NCBI GenBank assembly: GCA_006503535.1
Contig: QYRS01000004.1
Span: 3,720,001-3,784,000, forward strand
Length of the DNA: 64,000 nt
Direction: 5' to 3'
Source: Arthrinium phaeospermum
Taxonomy: Eukaryota > Ascomycota > Sordariomycetes > Amphisphaeriales > Apiosporaceae
The translations under genes were made by a program, and so were the position numbers. A model generated the notes under the pieces. The model saw nothing but the letters and a program-made list of their open reading frames with translations, did not search any database and was not told the origin of the DNA. Of the stretch, positions 51,921 through 63,545 are shown one piece after another. Within the stretch, counting starts at the first letter, position 1. Every line of letters begins with the position of its first letter.

Positions 51921-53213
51921 TTAGCTCAGGAACCCCATGCAGTTAGCATAGTACGTGACGGTGGCAGACCAATCCGAGAAGATGCCCATAACCCCGACCT
52001 CGCGCGCCAATACATCAACGAGCCGGTAAATATCGCCGTCACGGGTAGTCGCGTTGAAGAAAGTCGAGTAGTAGTAATCCGGGCTCCCCTTCAGCCCCGC
52101 CTTGTGGATCGCAGCCAGGGGCCCCGACCGCTCGAGCGACCACGTAATGACCTTGAGCCCCAGCCGCTTCGCCTCGCGCGCGTAGCTGCTGGGCACGATC
52201 TCGTTCGCGTCGTCGAGCTCGACCAGGTACGGCAGCGGCGGCGCCACGATGTTGACCCCGGCGTCCTTGTAGAAGGTCAGGTTCGCGACCGCGGCCTCGA
52301 AGCCCGCGGCCCCGCCCTTGTCGCCGCTCTCGTCCAGCAGGACGGCCTGCTGGGCGAACGCCGGCTCGTGCTCGAGCCAGTACTGGATGGCGGCGAACTG
52401 GAAGCTCTGCGGGTAGACGCGCGCGAAGTCGATGCCGGCCTCGCGGTACTCGTCGGCGAGCTGCTGCGCGTAGGCTTCGAAGGTGTAGTTGCCGCCCTCG
52501 AAGGGCATGGGGACGGCGGGCGCCTTCAGCTCGGGCGTGAAGTCGAGGCCCAGGCCGTCGACCAGCTGGATGAACTCCTTGTGCGCCAGCACCGTGCCGC
52601 AGGTGGAGTAGAGGTCGGTGCGCCACCCGGGGGTGCCGTGGAGGAAGTCCTCGGGCGTCGTGGCCGAGGCGTTGAAGCCGTCCATCTTGCCGCAGAGCGT
52701 CTTGAACTCGGCCAGGCTGAGGTCGCTCGTGCAGCACTTGGCCGACGCCGCGGTGCCGTTGGCGGCGGAGGCGGGCGTGAAGGGCTTGGTGCACTTGGCG
52801 CCCAGCGCCGTCGCCACGATGTTGGTGGTCGTGTGCAGGTCGCACTGGTCGTGGCGGCAGACGAACTGGCGGTCCTTGGTGAAGGCGACGTCGCACTCCT
52901 GGATCCCGGCGCCCATGCGCGTCCCCGCCATGATGGACTCGACCGTCTCCTCGGGGAACTGCAGGCAGGCCCCGCCGCGGTGCGAGATGCTGAACTTGGT
53001 CGGCCGCATCTTGTCCTCGGAGCACGAGGCGAGCCGGTCCTTCAGCGGCCCCGCCTCCAGGTTGTCTACCAGGTAGTACGGCCGCGGGCCGAGCTCGACG
53101 TTGTTTACGCGGTTCTTGCCCATGGATTGCTGCGCCCGCTTCGGCAGGGCGGCAACCTCGGTGGCGATGGCGGCCAGGAGGGCTGCCACGACGGGCACGT
53201 GCTGGAAGAGCAT
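51921..53213 (-). CDS. Secreted glycerophosphodiester phosphodiesterase family protein
   Basis: A single-exon protein of 430 residues with a signal peptide (hydrophobic PVVAALLAAIATEVAA) and a likely KR processing site just after it. It belongs to the GDPD family, which cleaves glycerophosphodiesters to glycerol-3-phosphate and an alcohol. The catalytic His and Glu region is ISHRGGACLQFPEETVES, followed by GAGIQECDVAFTKDRQFVCR and HDQCDLHTTTN, giving the Glu/Asp metal ligands and second His. The remaining barrel strands include LDFTPELKAP and LGLKVITWSLERSG. Several Cys residues (CCTSD, CGKM, CGTV) suggest disulphides in an extracellular enzyme. Possible N-glycosylation sites occur (NGT, NYT, NAS). 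The length is typical of secreted fungal GDPDs. Confidence 0.92.
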   Translation of the reverse strand: MLFQHVPVVAALLAAIATEVAALPKRAQQSMGKNRVNNVELGPRPYYLVDNLEAGPLKDRLASCSEDKMRPTKFSISHRGGACLQFPEETVESIMAGTRMGAGIQECDVAFTKDRQFVCRHDQCDLHTTTNIVATALGAKCTKPFTPASAANGTAASAKCCTSDLSLAEFKTLCGKMDGFNASATTPEDFLHGTPGWRTDLYSTCGTVLAHKEFIQLVDGLGLDFTPELKAPAVPMPFEGGNYTFEAYAQQLADEYREAGIDFARVYPQSFQFAAIQYWLEHEPAFAQQAVLLDESGDKGGAAGFEAAVANLTFYKDAGVNIVAPPLPYLVELDDANEIVPSSYAREAKRLGLKVITWSLERSGPLAAIHKAGLKGSPDYYYSTFFNATTRDGDIYRLVDVLAREVGVMGIFSDWSATVTYYANCMGFLS

Positions 53214-56200
53214 GGTGATGATCGCGCCTTGGGGGCAAGTTCAAGCGTCGTTCCGAGCGGAGAGGAGAACGACCAAGTGAGCTCGAAGCGAACGTGAGCG
53301 AATACGAGTGGGGTGTGAATAAACTCTCAAAAATCCTCGGAGGAAGAAGAGTCTACTTATAAACACACCACCAGCCTCCAAAAGTCGAGCTGACGGACAA
53401 CCCTGCCTGCACCCAAAGGTTGCATTCATGATCATGGTCGTCTCTGGTGATAGCAGCGGTCCACGTGCCTACTGTGCCTCGAGAACGACTCCCATTGACC
53501 AATTGGAGGCTGCGCCGGGCTACCATGTTGCTGGGAGTGGTGCTGCACGCTGAGCGCATCATCGAAAAGGAACGTTATCACTTCCCTATGCTGGCTAGGG
53601 TAGAAAAGCCAGGCAACCCGCTCCTGGCCAGGGCTCCGCCTTGGCGTGCAAGGTAGAGGTTGCGGTTGTCCGGGGCATGCATGGCATTTGTTTACTTGAT
53701 TTGAAAGATAAGCAATTGCTTTTGTAGGGAAGACAGGCTCGCATCTGTTGCAGGACTTCCCTGGCCGTCATCATTCGGCTGGCCTGATGAGGGGTAACAC
53801 GCAGCAGACACAGACATATACTTTCAACATACTTGCCTACCTACTCCTCAACCACCACAGTACCTACCAAGCTCACGCACACCACCACTTCGATACTTCG
53901 ATGAACAACGGGAACGAGCTGGTTCGAGTGAGTTTTCTGATGTGGTATTGATGCCAAGGAAAATGGCGCTGATTGGATCTACGAACTGCGAAATTAGCAA
54001 CGACTGCCAAGACTGCGTGCCTCAATGGCGGTTTCTGATTCGCCAGCCTCTTGTTGCCGTTCTCGGTCAACCTGGACGAGGACTCGCAACGCTGAAAACA
54101 CTGTGTGGCTTATAGACGGGTATTTTTATCGTGCCCGACTGAATCTTCGCCTTTGAACAGCCCGGAGACGGGAGCGACATCAGGTGTAGTAGTGACCCCG
54201 GCCGGATCCGTTTCGGACCATTTTGCATGTCCCGCCCGATAAGATAGCAGCCCGTGCATTTGGTTGATTTGGCGTCAAGAAACCCAGCCTATTCGTCTAA
54301 CAGCTGGCGACACCACGCCGCCTGTAGTGGCTCAGATGAGACCAAATATCGCCTTGAAGTGTTTCTTCTGGATCATCATTGGTGAGTCTAAACGGGTTAC
54401 GCGCCCTAGGTTTGACAGGAAGGATGGTATCCAAACCAATTCACTGCACAGAGGAAACACCCTTGGTTTGATGCCTACTGGAGCAATCGATGTATCTGTG
54501 ACATTGCGGCTCCTCTGTCCTTGTCAATGAACTTCAGCATGCTGAGTATTATGGCACCCCATAGCTCTCCTCAATTCGGACGAGACCAGACTTGATGAGA
54601 CGCGTCCTGTAAGCCCGCCCCCAGAGCAATGTTACAGGTATCCAGTACCCAGCCACCTTGGTGGATATATGGTAGGCGATCGTAAGCGCTGCTGAGTTTG
54701 GCTACCAAGAGATGAGGGCGCTGGCATCAGGAACATTGTGGGCTTTTCGTTCAAGCCTACCATGCCAGCAGATTCCAAATGCGTCTTACCAGGTACTAGT
54801 TGGTGCACAATGCTGAATTTGACATGGAGAATGTGGAATATCGATATGGCGGTCACGGTGGAAATACCTCGATCTAGATGCGCGAGGAGAAGCTGCATAA
54901 CCAGCAACCAAAACCAGGTCCATCCGCCTGCGGGATGCGCGCTGCGGCGTGGAGGAGACGCGATGAAATCGCAAGGATTTATTGATAGACAGACGCTGTC
55001 AGAGCCTCAGAGGCAGCCAGCAGCCGTGCCCAATCGCCAGTATCCATCGCTGGCCGAAGCTCCCTCGCCGAACGGGGCCACGTGGAGAGGGTGGCTTTGC
55101 TGGAACAACGCCAAACGCGTGTAAGCCAGTGGTACGCCCACAGATGGCGCACTCTGAAGCTGATGCCACAATGTTTCAACCATCGGATCCAATCGCGCAA
55201 CGCCCCGGGCGCTTCGAGTCGGGGAAGTCTAAAAATGCAGAGTGCAAATACGGTTAAGCATATTGGCTATGTGATTGGACCGAGGTGAGCGATAGCAAAA
55301 ACGGGAATAATGAGAAACACAACACACAATCATCATCGTCTCAATTCATCCCATATGCAATGCGTACACAAACATCAGTCCATCGTCAAAACGGCTTCTG
55401 GTCTCCCGGATGCCGGCACAGATGTCGGGGGTCCACCTTTCAGCCAAGATCTTGTGGGCTGGCCAATACCCTGCGAAGATCCCTGAAAGTTTCGACCTGA
55501 CAGGTCAAAACCGACTCGAGCTATGGAAAACGGTCGCGGCATTCATTTCGTCATAGCTCTCGATGACGTCGCGTTTCTCACCACCACCCAAGACAGCTGA
55601 CCTTGTCTCGAATCGGTTGCTCTGGTGTGGCTTGGATTACACGACGCCGTCGATTGGATTTCCTTGACTGCAGGCGAAGCTAATGGCTCGAGATGTTTTT
55701 TCCCTCTTTCGGGTGAGCAAGAAGACAGACATAACGGTGCCCTTCTGGAGTCTAGTAGGCGCTACGCGTGGTTGGACCTCGATGCATTCCTCCCAGCCTC
55801 AGGCTTTAGAGGCGGGGCATCGCTTGATTTGTTGGCGGTCAATCCCCATAGTACATGCACACTTCTGCTCGTCTGCTCAAGCGCGGCGATGGAGTGTACG
55901 ACTAGGTACTGTCGCAGCGTGAGTAGGCCCTAATACCAGATGTAGAAACGTCATTGGCCTTCATCATCAATGCGCGCAGGAAGTTTAGTGGTGACGGCCA
56001 AAAAAGAGGAATCGAGGCCCAAAATCTGCCCCCAGGCCAGTATCCCAGGTCCCCCAGACCCTTGCATGCATCATCGTGCTATGACACGCAATGTCATTGG
56101 CTTTTTGCTCCATCCCGGGTCCCCATCACGACCAGTGACACACGACGTAGATGAGTCTAGTTGAGCCTAGCTGGCCAGGTCGAGTCACTGGGCACTGCAA

Positions 56201-56584
56201 CTGGGCCACGCTGGGCTAAAATCGCAATTGATCTATTTTCACCATACCCTGTTCGCCTGCCTTACGTATTTCCCGCCCTTGGCAGGCTAGGATGCTTTTT
56301 CAGGGTTCGGGTTGGTTAGTTAGTCACTCTTGCAGTTCGTCTAGCATTCCATGGAAACATGAGAAAGCTGTCTACCTACGCTTCATACCTACGTATATAT
56401 GCCTTGCGTCTCCCTGCCCTACCTCAACTGCCCTTCTTTGATCATTCACCTGCTCTTCCGCCAAGCATCTCCAGCAACGAGTTACGATTACCGAAGTTAC
56501 ACGATCGCTTCGCCTAATACCCTAACACCGACCAGCAAACCTCTCAACACCTAACGACCTAATCGCACGTCGACGTCATCCACC
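53214..56584. other. Large gene-free region
   Basis: Nearly 3.4 kb. It starts with the promoter of the GDPD gene and ends with that of the MARVEL gene. Many short overlapping frames occur, but none has a recognised domain, consistent splice sites or a plausible protein composition. Confidence 0.5.
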
Positions 56585-57197
56585 ATGGCTCTCGGTTACC
56601 TCCAAATCGTCCACGCCGTCGCGGCCGTGTTCACCATCATCGAGCTCGGTCTCACCGGCTACAGTACGTCTTGATCCCTTCAAATCACAATCCACCAACA
56701 AGGATAACACATCGGCGACAATGAGAATTGCCGTTGGCCCCCAACCCAACCCCGTCACCCCACCAGACCAGAAAGAAAACAGGCGCTAACCCCCAGCCAC
56801 AGTCGTCAGCGCCTACTCGGGCTACTGGGGCTGGAACGGCTACTACGGCAACTCGCCCGACCGGGTCAACTTCATGCTCTTCAACAGCATCTGGTCGCTG
56901 CTGGTGCTGGCCTACGTGGGCATCACGCCCATCTACATGACGGGCTGGTTCCATAAGCTGGCCGCCCTCGTCCTCAACAGCCTGACGGCCCTCTTCTGGT
57001 TCGCCGGCTCCGTCGCCCTCGCCGTCATGGTCGGCGTCCCCCACTGCGGCGGCTACTCGCTCTGCCAGTCCATGCAGGCCGCCGTCGCCTTCGGCTTCTT
57101 CCTCTGGGCCATCTTCATGTTCCTCACCGTCCTCGACGGGCTCGAGGCCCTGCGCAGCCGCGGCCACAACGTGCCCAAGGCGCACCCCGGCGCTTAA
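56585..57197 (+). CDS. MARVEL-domain membrane protein
   Basis: Two exons, 56585-56663 and 56803-57197, with GTACGT donor and CACAG acceptor; 157 residues. The MARVEL domain is a four-helix membrane module found in proteins of membrane apposition and vesicle trafficking; fungal examples associate with eisosomes or plasma-membrane compartments. The first span is LQIVHAVAAVFTIIELGLTG, split from the rest by the intron, and is followed by VSAYSGYWGWNGYYGNSPDR. Spans two to four are NSIWSLLVLAYVGITPIYM, LNSLTALFWFAGSVALAVM and QAAVAFGFFLWAIFMFLTVL. The conserved CGGYSLCQ cysteine pair lies before the last span. The length and span order fit fungal MARVEL proteins. The exact role is unknown. Confidence 0.88.
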
Positions 57198-57646
57198 ATC
57201 GTGGTGGGCTCTCTCCCTCCAGCTTTTTGGAAATCCACCCACATCGAAATACTTCAACCTATCAACACCCGATCGACCAACTGGCTGCGCTTCGTTGGTC
57301 TTAATATCGCCTGCTGGCACCAATTGACGGGGACGTCCCTTTTGGGTCCAACTACATTGCTAGGGATTGGTTAATGACTACGCGCCAAATTGGGATTGAT
57401 GAGTACCAGTGGATTATTGTTTTCGGCAGGCGTTTACGGTTGGGAATAATACCCTCAAATGTTTTGAACGCGGTCTTTTGTACATAATTAACGCTGCGTT
57501 TACTGAAGCAAATCAAGAAAACTTCCAACATTCATTGTTTTCCTCTTTTGTGATTGTCTGTGACTACTGTTGTCAATGTGTGAAATGCTGACTTTACAGC
57601 ATTAGAAATTTGGATGACTTCAGTTTTAGTAGGAATGATTCACATC
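57198..57646. other. No supported gene (convergent 3' ends)
   Basis: A spacer between the convergent MARVEL and chitinase genes. Confidence 0.6.
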
Positions 57647-59050
57647 CTATAACTCATCCCGCACCCTGCCCGCCTGACTGCGAACCACCCCATCCGCCAC
57701 CGCCTTGAGATGCGCAAACCCCGGCGCATCCTCCCCCAGCCCCCAGGCGAAGACCCCTCCAAGTCCCTTCGCCTCCACGATGCGCGGGAACTTCTTGGCC
57801 ATGGCATCGGGCGTGTCGAAAGTCCAGAACAGGTCGTCGTCCTCCATCCCGGTGTCCTCGTCCAGATAGTAGTACCCCCCGCCCACCTCGTCGTAAGTCC
57901 CCTCCGCAAGCGCCTTCCGGAACGAGCCGGCCACCTCGCCGGGGACGGCGTCATGCCAGCTGAACCCGCCCGTGCGGCCGAGATCGGCGCCCGTGTCCGG
58001 ATCCTCCATGGGGCCCGTGGGACAGCCGATCCCCGGGGCAGAATCCGATGACGAGGCATTAATCTCGCACGCGTGGTGCGGGACACGGAAGTACTTGACG
58101 TAGAACGCGAACCCCAAATTGAGCCGCGCCGCAGGCGCGCCGGCGCCGAGGTACGCGTCGAGGGTCTCGAGGGAGCCGGCGACGCCCGTGTGGTGCTTGG
58201 TGACGGTGTCGCGGCGGTTCATCAGGTCGTACGTCATGACGTTGAGGAAATCGACCGACGCCATGATGGCCGGGACCGTGTCCGGCGTGAAGGCGAGGGC
58301 GATGTCGCGCGGGATGCCCGGCACAGCGGCCGAGATCAGTTGGGACGGGCCCAGGGCGCGGCGCAGGGCGGCGAGGAGATGGGGGTAGGCGGCGGCTTCC
58401 CAGGCTTTCTGGGAGTTGGGGAGTTGTTTGTAGTCTTCGCCGTTGCCGCTGTATTTCATTTATTCTCCAGGGTTAGTAAAACACGTAGATCCATGAGATT
58501 GATTCATAAGTGTCGTCGGGTGTTCTGCTCACTTACCCAGGGTATTCCCAATCGATGTCCACGCCATCCGCACCCGTAGCCTCCACCATCTTCGCCACGT
58601 TCTCTGCGAAGTGCTGACGACTGGCCTCGGTGCGTGCCGCGGTGGCGAAGCCTTCGGTGTCGCCCCAGCCGCCGATTGCGACCATGACCTTGGTGCCGGG
58701 CCGGAAACGGGACCGCACATCATCCACCGACAGGAAGAGAGGCCACGACGGGTCCGGCTCCTTCTCATTGAAGACACCCGACGGCATGAACGCCAGCACC
58801 ACGTGCGTGACGGTAGAAGTCAGGGACAGGTCGGGTATGACTGGGTGTTGACTGTTTGCAGGATGATGAGCAGCCGGTCAGTCATGCAGCTCAAGCGGCC
58901 AGATGAAATTGCTTGGTGATTGTAGAAGACTCACCCTGTCAGATACATGATGTTGCGCAATGGCTCTTGAGCAGACATGACTGTGACCCCAGCGAATGCC
59001 ACCATTGCGACGAAGGCAAGCCAGAGGCGGTGGCAGAAGATGCGTGCCAT
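57647..59050 (-). CDS. Secreted GH18 chitinase
   Basis: Three exons: 59050-58935, 58851-58537 and 58448-57647, giving 410 residues. The first exon is mostly a signal peptide (LWLAFVAMVAFAGVTVMSA) and leads into the first barrel strand NIMYLTG, which joins to QHPVIPDLSLTSTVTHVVLA. The substrate-binding strand is VMVAIGGWGD (SxGG-like). The catalytic DxxDxDxE motif is DGVDIDWE at about residues 134-141 with the acid Glu141. Further barrel strands follow (DFLNVMTYDLMNR, LNLGFAFYVKYF and GVFAWGLGEDAP with the conserved Trp). Both later introns need non-obvious acceptors (AACAG and TACAG) and these alone keep the family frame. The enzyme should cleave chitin outside the cell or in the wall. No chitin-binding module is attached. 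Confidence 0.92.
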
Positions 59051-59685
59051 GACAGCCTTTTGAGATGAAGCCAGTACCTCAAGAAGGACCCCAAACTGTG
59101 CTTGCAGAAACGCCCTTGGACACGCTGGGGTTATATAGGCGAAATTGAAATCGCACTTGAACTATAGGTTGAACAGGATCGAAATCAATGGCCCATGTCT
59201 TTTCATGAGCTGAATGATGTCCAGATGTCGAACGAAGAGTGGATTGGGATGTTGAGGATGTTGCATATCAGAAACTCGCAGCGCTACCAAAAAATGACAT
59301 ATGCACTTGCTGCTATGGTCAACATGAAAAACCCAAGTTTAGTCGTATCAACAATTGCACAATACAACAATGCCGTGGCAGAACGGGCGTCACTGTGGTA
59401 TTTAATCGCTGCTGGGTATTCTAGAGCATTTGTTCTCATTCGATAATTATACGTCGCGAATCCGTTATCTACAATGCAATGCGCTCTCTTTGTCCAGGCG
59501 AAACCGCCAGGTGACGCTGTACGTATGTTTCATCCGCTAAACAGTTTTCCAGGCCCCCCTTCTATAGAATTTGGTACCAGGTTGCTCATGTCGAGAACCA
59601 ATGCAGAAAAAGGGTATCTCCATATGCGCCTGGAGGAACTGAATCCAAGCCAAGTAATAACAAGACCAATATCAAATCATCACCA
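59051..59685. other. No supported gene
   Basis: Promoter side of the chitinase gene and 3' flank of the JIP5 gene. Confidence 0.6.
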
Positions 59686-61067
59686 TTAATCCAGGCCCTT
59701 GAACTTCATGATGCCATGTGCACCATGGACTCCCAAGACAACGGGCGCCTTGCCCTTCCTCCGCTTCTTGCGCTTCTTCTTTCCGTCATCGCTGTCGTCG
59801 CTATCGTCTTCCTCATCACTGCTGTCCTCTCGCTTCTTCTTCTCCGCAGCCGCAGGAGCAGCATCGGAATCGTCATCCGAGTCGTCGTCATCATCGTCTG
59901 AGTCCGACTCCTCGTCTTCTTCTGCCTCCGCTTCGAGCTCCTTGGCCTCTTGCCAGACCTTGACGGTGTCTCCACCACCACTGATCATCCGGCCTTGGCA
60001 ATCGAAGTCCAAGCCGAGGACAGCCTCGACCTCATCGTGGCTGTACGAGGCTTCCACCTCGCGCTTACTGAGGTCTACCAATCGGATGTTGCCGTTGCCC
60101 ACGCCAACCACTGCCTTCTTCTTGCCGTCCGTCACGAATTCGGGCACCTGAACAATGGAGTCGAGACTCTCGCCGTCGCGATCGACGGTGATCCTATCCT
60201 GTTGGTCGTCCCAGGCGCCCTTGTCCCAGAGGGTGAGGACGCCGGATCCGGTGCCCACGGCGGCGATGCCGTTCTCACGGTTCTTCTTGGGGCCCAGGCC
60301 AGTCACGAAGATGGAGCTGAGCAGTTCGTCTTCTTGGTCTTCGCTGCGGATGAGGACGCCGCGGCGCAGATCCGTTATGGCGAGCGTAGTACTACCCGTG
60401 CTAATCCACTGCTTGCTAAAGCCGCTGGTGCTCTCCGCGCTGGGCGGCAGAGGCGCGATACTGGAGACGAAGTCGCCGTGAGGCCAATGGGTCTGCTGGG
60501 GCTTTGAGGCAGCGAGGGCGTGGTCGCGGAGATCGAGCAGGTGGAGGACGCCCGAGTCGCAGGCGAGGAGGAGGGTCTGGGGTGACAGGACGCGGAGCAG
60601 GGCCGGGTCGTCGGAAAGATGGGGGTTGTTCGAGGGGATGGCGAACTTGGAGGCTACCTGGCCCGTCGTGGGGGAGAAGTGCTTGAGGAGGGCGTCGGTT
60701 CCAGCCGAGTAGAGAGCTGGAGCGTGGCCAACGGGGGTTAGTCGACCATTCTTCGTATGAGGCGGCCAGCCGGCACAGAGTTTGGGGAACTCATTAGCTT
60801 ACCTGAGCCATCTTTGCTGAAAGCGAGAGTGCGGCAGCTGCCCTTGTGGCGGCGGGTGCGCCAGACCGTATCTATGGTGCCCTTTCCGTCCGAGAGGACG
60901 CTGGCATCGGGCGAGTCGCTGTCCTCGCCACTTTTGTCGGCGGAGGGCAGACGAAAGCACTGGACATGGCCAGTACTAAGGCCAACGGCGAGCAGCGGCT
61001 CCGTGGGGTGCACGGCCTGGCAGAAGAGTTCCGCACTCAGCGGGAGGGTGCAGAGGTTCTCGAACAT
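59686..61067 (-). CDS. JIP5: WD40-repeat protein JIP5 (WDR55 type)
   Basis: Two exons, 61067-60803 and 60716-59686, joined by GTAAGC and CCAG with a GACTAAC branch point; 431 residues. JIP5/WDR55 is a nucleolar WD40 protein needed for ribosome biogenesis. The N-terminus [20 protein letters not shown] and the first repeat ([17 protein letters not shown]) match JIP5. Later blades include [20 protein letters not shown] across the junction, [38 protein letters not shown] and [20 protein letters not shown]. The C-terminal tail is strongly acidic, then basic ([11 protein letters not shown]), and ends in [10 protein letters not shown], a JIP5-like terminus consistent with nucleolar targeting. The length is typical. 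Confidence 0.94.
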
Positions 61068-62041
61068 GGTGGATCGAAGATATTGGGTAATAAGAAACGC
61101 CCTGGTGAGCTTCCGTGCAAAAGACTATTGCATGCTAATATTTCAAGGCCCAATTGCGTCGTAAAGAACGTTGAAAGTAAATAGTCGCGGTGAGAGTCTT
61201 GGGTGGGTTGATGGGCCAGAAGCTCTAAGGATAAGAAAGCCTGGGAGAAAAAAGTTTGAAAGCTGCAGGGTCTGAAAAACAAGGCTAGCAAACATTCGAT
61301 TCTAGCCCCTACTATCGTCACAACAGCAACAACGTACGTCTGGCTGGCATTGGTCCTAGAGCCTGCTGCAATTGACAGAAGGATTGAAACACGATGAATG
61401 CCATTGCAACCATTCCATCAATGTATGCCTGCTATTTCTCTCAACTTGACAGATGAGCCCTGCCAAAACGGCGCGCAGCCACAACGGACACCGAACGCGC
61501 TAGTGGATCTTTCTTACCTTAACTCCTGCAGAATCACGTCGTGCCGCAGTAGGTACGGTCCTGGAGTATTTGTTTTTAATAGAGGAAGTAGAAAAGCTGC
61601 ACAGTGATCTCATGGGAAGGCTCGCTGGACTGTCAGCTAGATTAGTTTCCGTCATTACCCAACTTGACGCTCGCTTTCAACCAAGCTCTCTTGTTGGTGC
61701 AGTAGTGCGCTATATCCAAAGCTGCTTCACTTGTGAAATGTTTTGTTCTGCTCCCACGTGGATTCTAAGCCGACCGCGGGGTAGTCTGGGGAAAGCTGGC
61801 CAAGCTCCAAGCTCCAAGCTCGAGTCCTGATGCGGGGCACCGAACCCGAACTCAAGGGCTGCCTTTGTACTACAACTTGGGAGCTTGTGTCATCCATAGC
61901 ATGTCAATGAAGCAGAAAAAATTTGATAGGGTATTCGCATCTGAACCGATGCGCAAATATTGGCGAAGAAAGTTTATACAATACAATAGCCTGCTAGAAT
62001 CAACAACCGTTCCAATTAGCCTTCCCTGGCATATCCAGTCG
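61068..62041. other. No supported gene
   Basis: Upstream region of JIP5 and 3' flank of the dehydroquinase gene. A short CAAGCTC(C)AAGCTC repetition occurs near 61800. Confidence 0.6.
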
Positions 62042-62506
62042 TCAGAGCTTCTCCCTCCCCGCCGTCTTCATATGCCGCGCCGCAAACTCGATCGCCGCCG
62101 TATACCCATAAACCCCCATCCCGCAGACCATGGCGACAGCCTTATCCGTAAAGTACGAGTGCCGCCGCCACTCCTCGCGCGCGTGCACGTTGGAGACGTG
62201 CAGCTCGACGAAGGGGATGCCCACGCCCAGCAGCGCGTCCCGGATCGCCACCGACGTGTGCGTGAAGGCGCCCGGGTTGATGACGATGGCGTCGACCCCC
62301 TCGCCGCGGGCGGCCTGGATTCGGTCCACGATGGCGCCCTCGTGGTTGGACTGGAAGGTCGCCAGCGATATCGATAAGGACGCGGCTTGTTGCTGGGCCG
62401 CGGCCTCGACGTCCGGGAGGGTGGTGCTGCCGTAGATGTGCGGTTCCCGGGTGCCCAGGAGGTTGAGGTTGGGGCCGTTGATGAGGAGGAGGTTGCGGGA
62501 TGGCAT
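62042..62506 (-). CDS. qutE: Catabolic type II 3-dehydroquinate dehydratase
   Basis: A single-exon protein of 154 residues. Type II dehydroquinase converts 3-dehydroquinate to 3-dehydroshikimate, here in the quinate-use pathway (qutE of Aspergillus, qa-2 of Neurospora), because fungi make aromatic amino acids through the AROM protein instead. The N-terminus has [20 protein letters not shown] with the loop Arg20 and catalytic Tyr25. [32 protein letters not shown] (Asn77) and [17 protein letters not shown] (His103) give the remaining active-site residues. The length matches the dodecameric fungal enzymes. A qutG-like gene starts about 1 kb away in the opposite orientation, which supports the catabolic assignment. 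Confidence 0.95.
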   Translation of the reverse strand: MPSRNLLLINGPNLNLLGTREPHIYGSTTLPDVEAAAQQQAASLSISLATFQSNHEGAIVDRIQAARGEGVDAIVINPGAFTHTSVAIRDALLGVGIPFVELHVSNVHAREEWRRHSYFTDKAVAMVCGMGVYGYTAAIEFAARHMKTAGREKL

Positions 62507-63545
62507 CGCGGCTACTAGTATGGCCGTCTGATCCCTCGAGGGGTGTAAGCTACCGTGCTCAGGGGTGTTGGGATGGAGTTTAAAGCAGTGAGTCGTCTGA
62601 TGTTTTAACCGGATGTATGTAGTCTTCCCCTCCGTGTCGTGATGCTATTTATCTCCCGTGTAACTCGAGTAGAAGGGGCACACTTCTTCGGTGCTTATTT
62701 TTACTCCTGTTGCGCAGCTTGCCGGCCTTGGTTCTGCTCTTGATTGATCCTGACTGCAGCTCACACAAATGTAGATTCCAGTACTTAGCACCATTCATTG
62801 AAGCTTGTTGCAAAACACATCTTCATAGCATAACTACCTACATGACTGTCGGTACTGTACGAGAAGACCAGCCGTTCAAGGATCTACGTGCCGAGGGTAC
62901 ACTGCAAGTAGCCAGATCCGGTCAGTTCAATAGTGGGTGGGTAGCATTAGCTTGGCTGCCTGGGTAAGTGTTCTGCCGGCTCGCGAGAGATCTGCCGCGG
63001 GTAAATGTTTCCAGCCAAGCTACTCCGTACGCGTACTTACCAAGGACAAACGCATTGAAGGTATTGCGAGATCCCCTCTTTAGAAAAGGGGATAGTTTCT
63101 GACTAGAGCATATGATGTAGGTATGTCGCTGGAGTCATTCAAGTAGACATTTGAAGAGTTGCCTGCCAATGCCAGCCAGGTGTGAGTAGAAGTGTGTCCA
63201 TTTCGAGTCAGCAAGACTCGAGTCCGCTATTGCTTTCTTTAGTGGATCAAATCCCCCACACGAACCCCGACTGTCCGATGATCCAACTGCCAACTTGGAG
63301 ATACGCACACCACCGACCAGGCGCGGACCGAAACCGCTTTTCCGTGGTCCTTATCGGGCCCATTACCATTCGGTTGGAGGCGGTTCAATAGGACGTTTGT
63401 GTGGATGAAGAAATGGCCGTACGATGTATCGTAGAACACCCATTCTGCCTAGACTAGACAATCATCTGAATCAATACAGGAGAAAAACACTGCCAGTAAC
63501 CTCATTTGTTGGATATCTTGATACCTCTTTCTTTTGCCTGTTATA
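62507..63545. promoter_or_regulatory. Divergent qutE/qutG promoter region
   Basis: About 1 kb between two divergently transcribed quinate-type genes. It holds two imperfect matches to the QA-1F/QUTA activator site beginning GGGTAA(G/A)TGTT, at 62962-62977 and 62999-63014 (see findings). No protein gene is supported in it. Confidence 0.45.

Noticed and set aside
52104..53297. 397-codon open frame opposite the GDPD gene (and 401 codons in another frame)
   Set aside because: Compositionally biased shadow of the GC-rich GDPD frame, no motif, no independent start context.
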